A DNA stretch of 64,000 bases, from assembly GCA_025060105.1 (NCBI GenBank), contig JANXCS010000007.1:1-64000 (forward strand). Direction: 5' to 3'. Source of the DNA: Pseudothermotoga sp. GTDB lineage: Bacteria; Thermotogota; Thermotogae; Thermotogales; DSM-5069. A program made the translations under genes and the position numbers. This document shows, piece after piece, positions 63,453 through 64,000 of this stretch; the first letter of the stretch is position 1, and each line of letters opens with the position of its first letter. The notes under the pieces are model-generated. The model searched no databases and was not told the DNA's origin. It saw nothing but the letters and a program-made list of their open reading frames with translations.

Positions 63453-64000
63453 AATATCTTACGATATGCAGTCTTTGTGTGTTGTGTTTCTTGTTACCTT
63501 TCTTCGCGGGAGCGTACCTTGTGCATGTTCTCACTTCGATCATGATTTTTTTATCTTTGAGCCTGAGCTGGGACATGATGTTGAGAACGGGGCAACTTTC
63601 TTTCGGGATAGCGGGTTTCTTTGGATTGGGTGCCTATGCTTCGATCATCGCCGTCGATGATTTCTCCGTTCATCCTTTGATGAGTATCTTCGTGGCAGCG
63701 ATCTTCGCTGCATTGATCGCCTTGGGTTTGGGTTGGATCGTTTTGAGGTTACGGGAGATATATTTCGCCATCACGACTTTGGCTTTATCTAGCGTTTTCA
63801 TGATTTTCGCAAGGAATTTGAGCGATCTGACGGGAGGATCTGCGGGAAAGGTTCTCTACGAATCGATTTTCGGTGGTGATCCAATCAAAACCTACTGGCT
63901 GGTCCTCTCGATAACTCTCATTGTGATCCTCACCTCCGAACTGTTCGAGCGGACAAGAATCCATTTTGCGATAAGTTCCATCCGCAACGATGAAATTACT
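63449..64000 (+). CDS. Liv-type ABC transporter permease (LivM), partial
   Basis: The first 184 residues of a LivM permease, cut by the window edge and open to the last codon. It begins ATG at 63449, overlapping the livH stop by four bases, and has several hydrophobic segments (VHVLTSIMIFLSLSLSWDMM), the signature TGQLSFGIAGFFGLGAYASI, REIYFAITTLALSSVFMIFA and the coupling segment IRNDE at the edge. ATP-binding subunits probably follow outside the window. Confidence 0.92.
   Translation, partial: MKYLTICSLCVLCFLLPFFAGAYLVHVLTSIMIFLSLSLSWDMMLRTGQLSFGIAGFFGLGAYASIIAVDDFSVHPLMSIFVAAIFAALIALGLGWIVLRLREIYFAITTLALSSVFMIFARNLSDLTGGSAGKVLYESIFGGDPIKTYWLVLSITLIVILTSELFERTRIHFAISSIRNDEIT

Overview
The window looks like part of the chromosome of a thermophilic Thermotogae bacterium, most likely Pseudothermotoga or a close relative (inference). 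The signs are the ribosomal/SRP operon ffh-rpsP-khpA-rimM-trmD-SPOUT-rplS-lepB, a SpoVS protein in a lineage that does not sporulate, rubrerythrin next to superoxide reductase, many sugar/carboxylate binding-protein transporters, moderate GC, very tight gene packing, and many GTG/TTG starts with strong Shine-Dalgarno (SD) sites. No rRNA, IS element, prophage or CRISPR array was seen.

Layout. 1-213: edge of a decayed tctA-like gene. 214-1640 (-): CoA-binding protein and ATP-grasp ligase. 1765-3956 (+): consensus promoter, probable S6:S18 leader, rpsF-ssb-rpsR, then carbamate kinase. 4006-4164: tRNA-Val and tRNA-Phe. 4240-10509 (-): carboxylate uptake/catabolism cluster (tctC-tctB-tctA, M24 hydrolase, Gfo/Idh oxidoreductase, orphan DctP). 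10752-16242 (-): upp and the SRP/ribosome operon. 16481-24362: MFS and TSUP transporters, M42 peptidase, ABC exporter, PhoH-PIN, exonuclease, MscS. 24470-32236 (+): ftcD-hutI-rlmH, CNNM protein, cdd, era, racemase, uxaC. 32285-34913: PK-C protein and S9 peptidase. 34931-35786: a heavily mutated pseudogene of an exported protein. 35890-36810: rubrerythrin-superoxide reductase. 36825-39327: DUF523/DUF1722 protein and alkaline phosphatase. 39569-46082 (+): LacI-controlled sugar ABC transporter and GH42 beta-galactosidase, ending in a frameshifted metallo-hydrolase gene. 46110-46924: split DUF340 exporter. 46980-50824: two exported proteins, a vWA protein and a PHP hydrolase. 50856-52449: SpoVS, five tRNAs and flavodoxin. 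52500-57467: tilS-ftsH-thioesterase-radical SAM. 57507-64000: a tandem double-TetR regulator, then a KASIII-like enzyme, a CoA-transferase and a Liv-type ABC importer running off the right edge.

How the genes work together. Three transport operons (tct, the GH42 sugar ABC system, and liv) each have a strong GC-rich hairpin just after the binding-protein gene and before the first membrane gene, which would favour excess binding protein. The LacI regulator probably acts on a perfect palindrome in front of its own transporter operon. The 57507-64000 block looks like an acid uptake and CoA-activation pathway under a two-headed TetR regulator. With the vWA/PHP pair and the decayed exported gene, it holds the least explained biology here.

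All functional assignments come from reading motifs and context. No database search was run.
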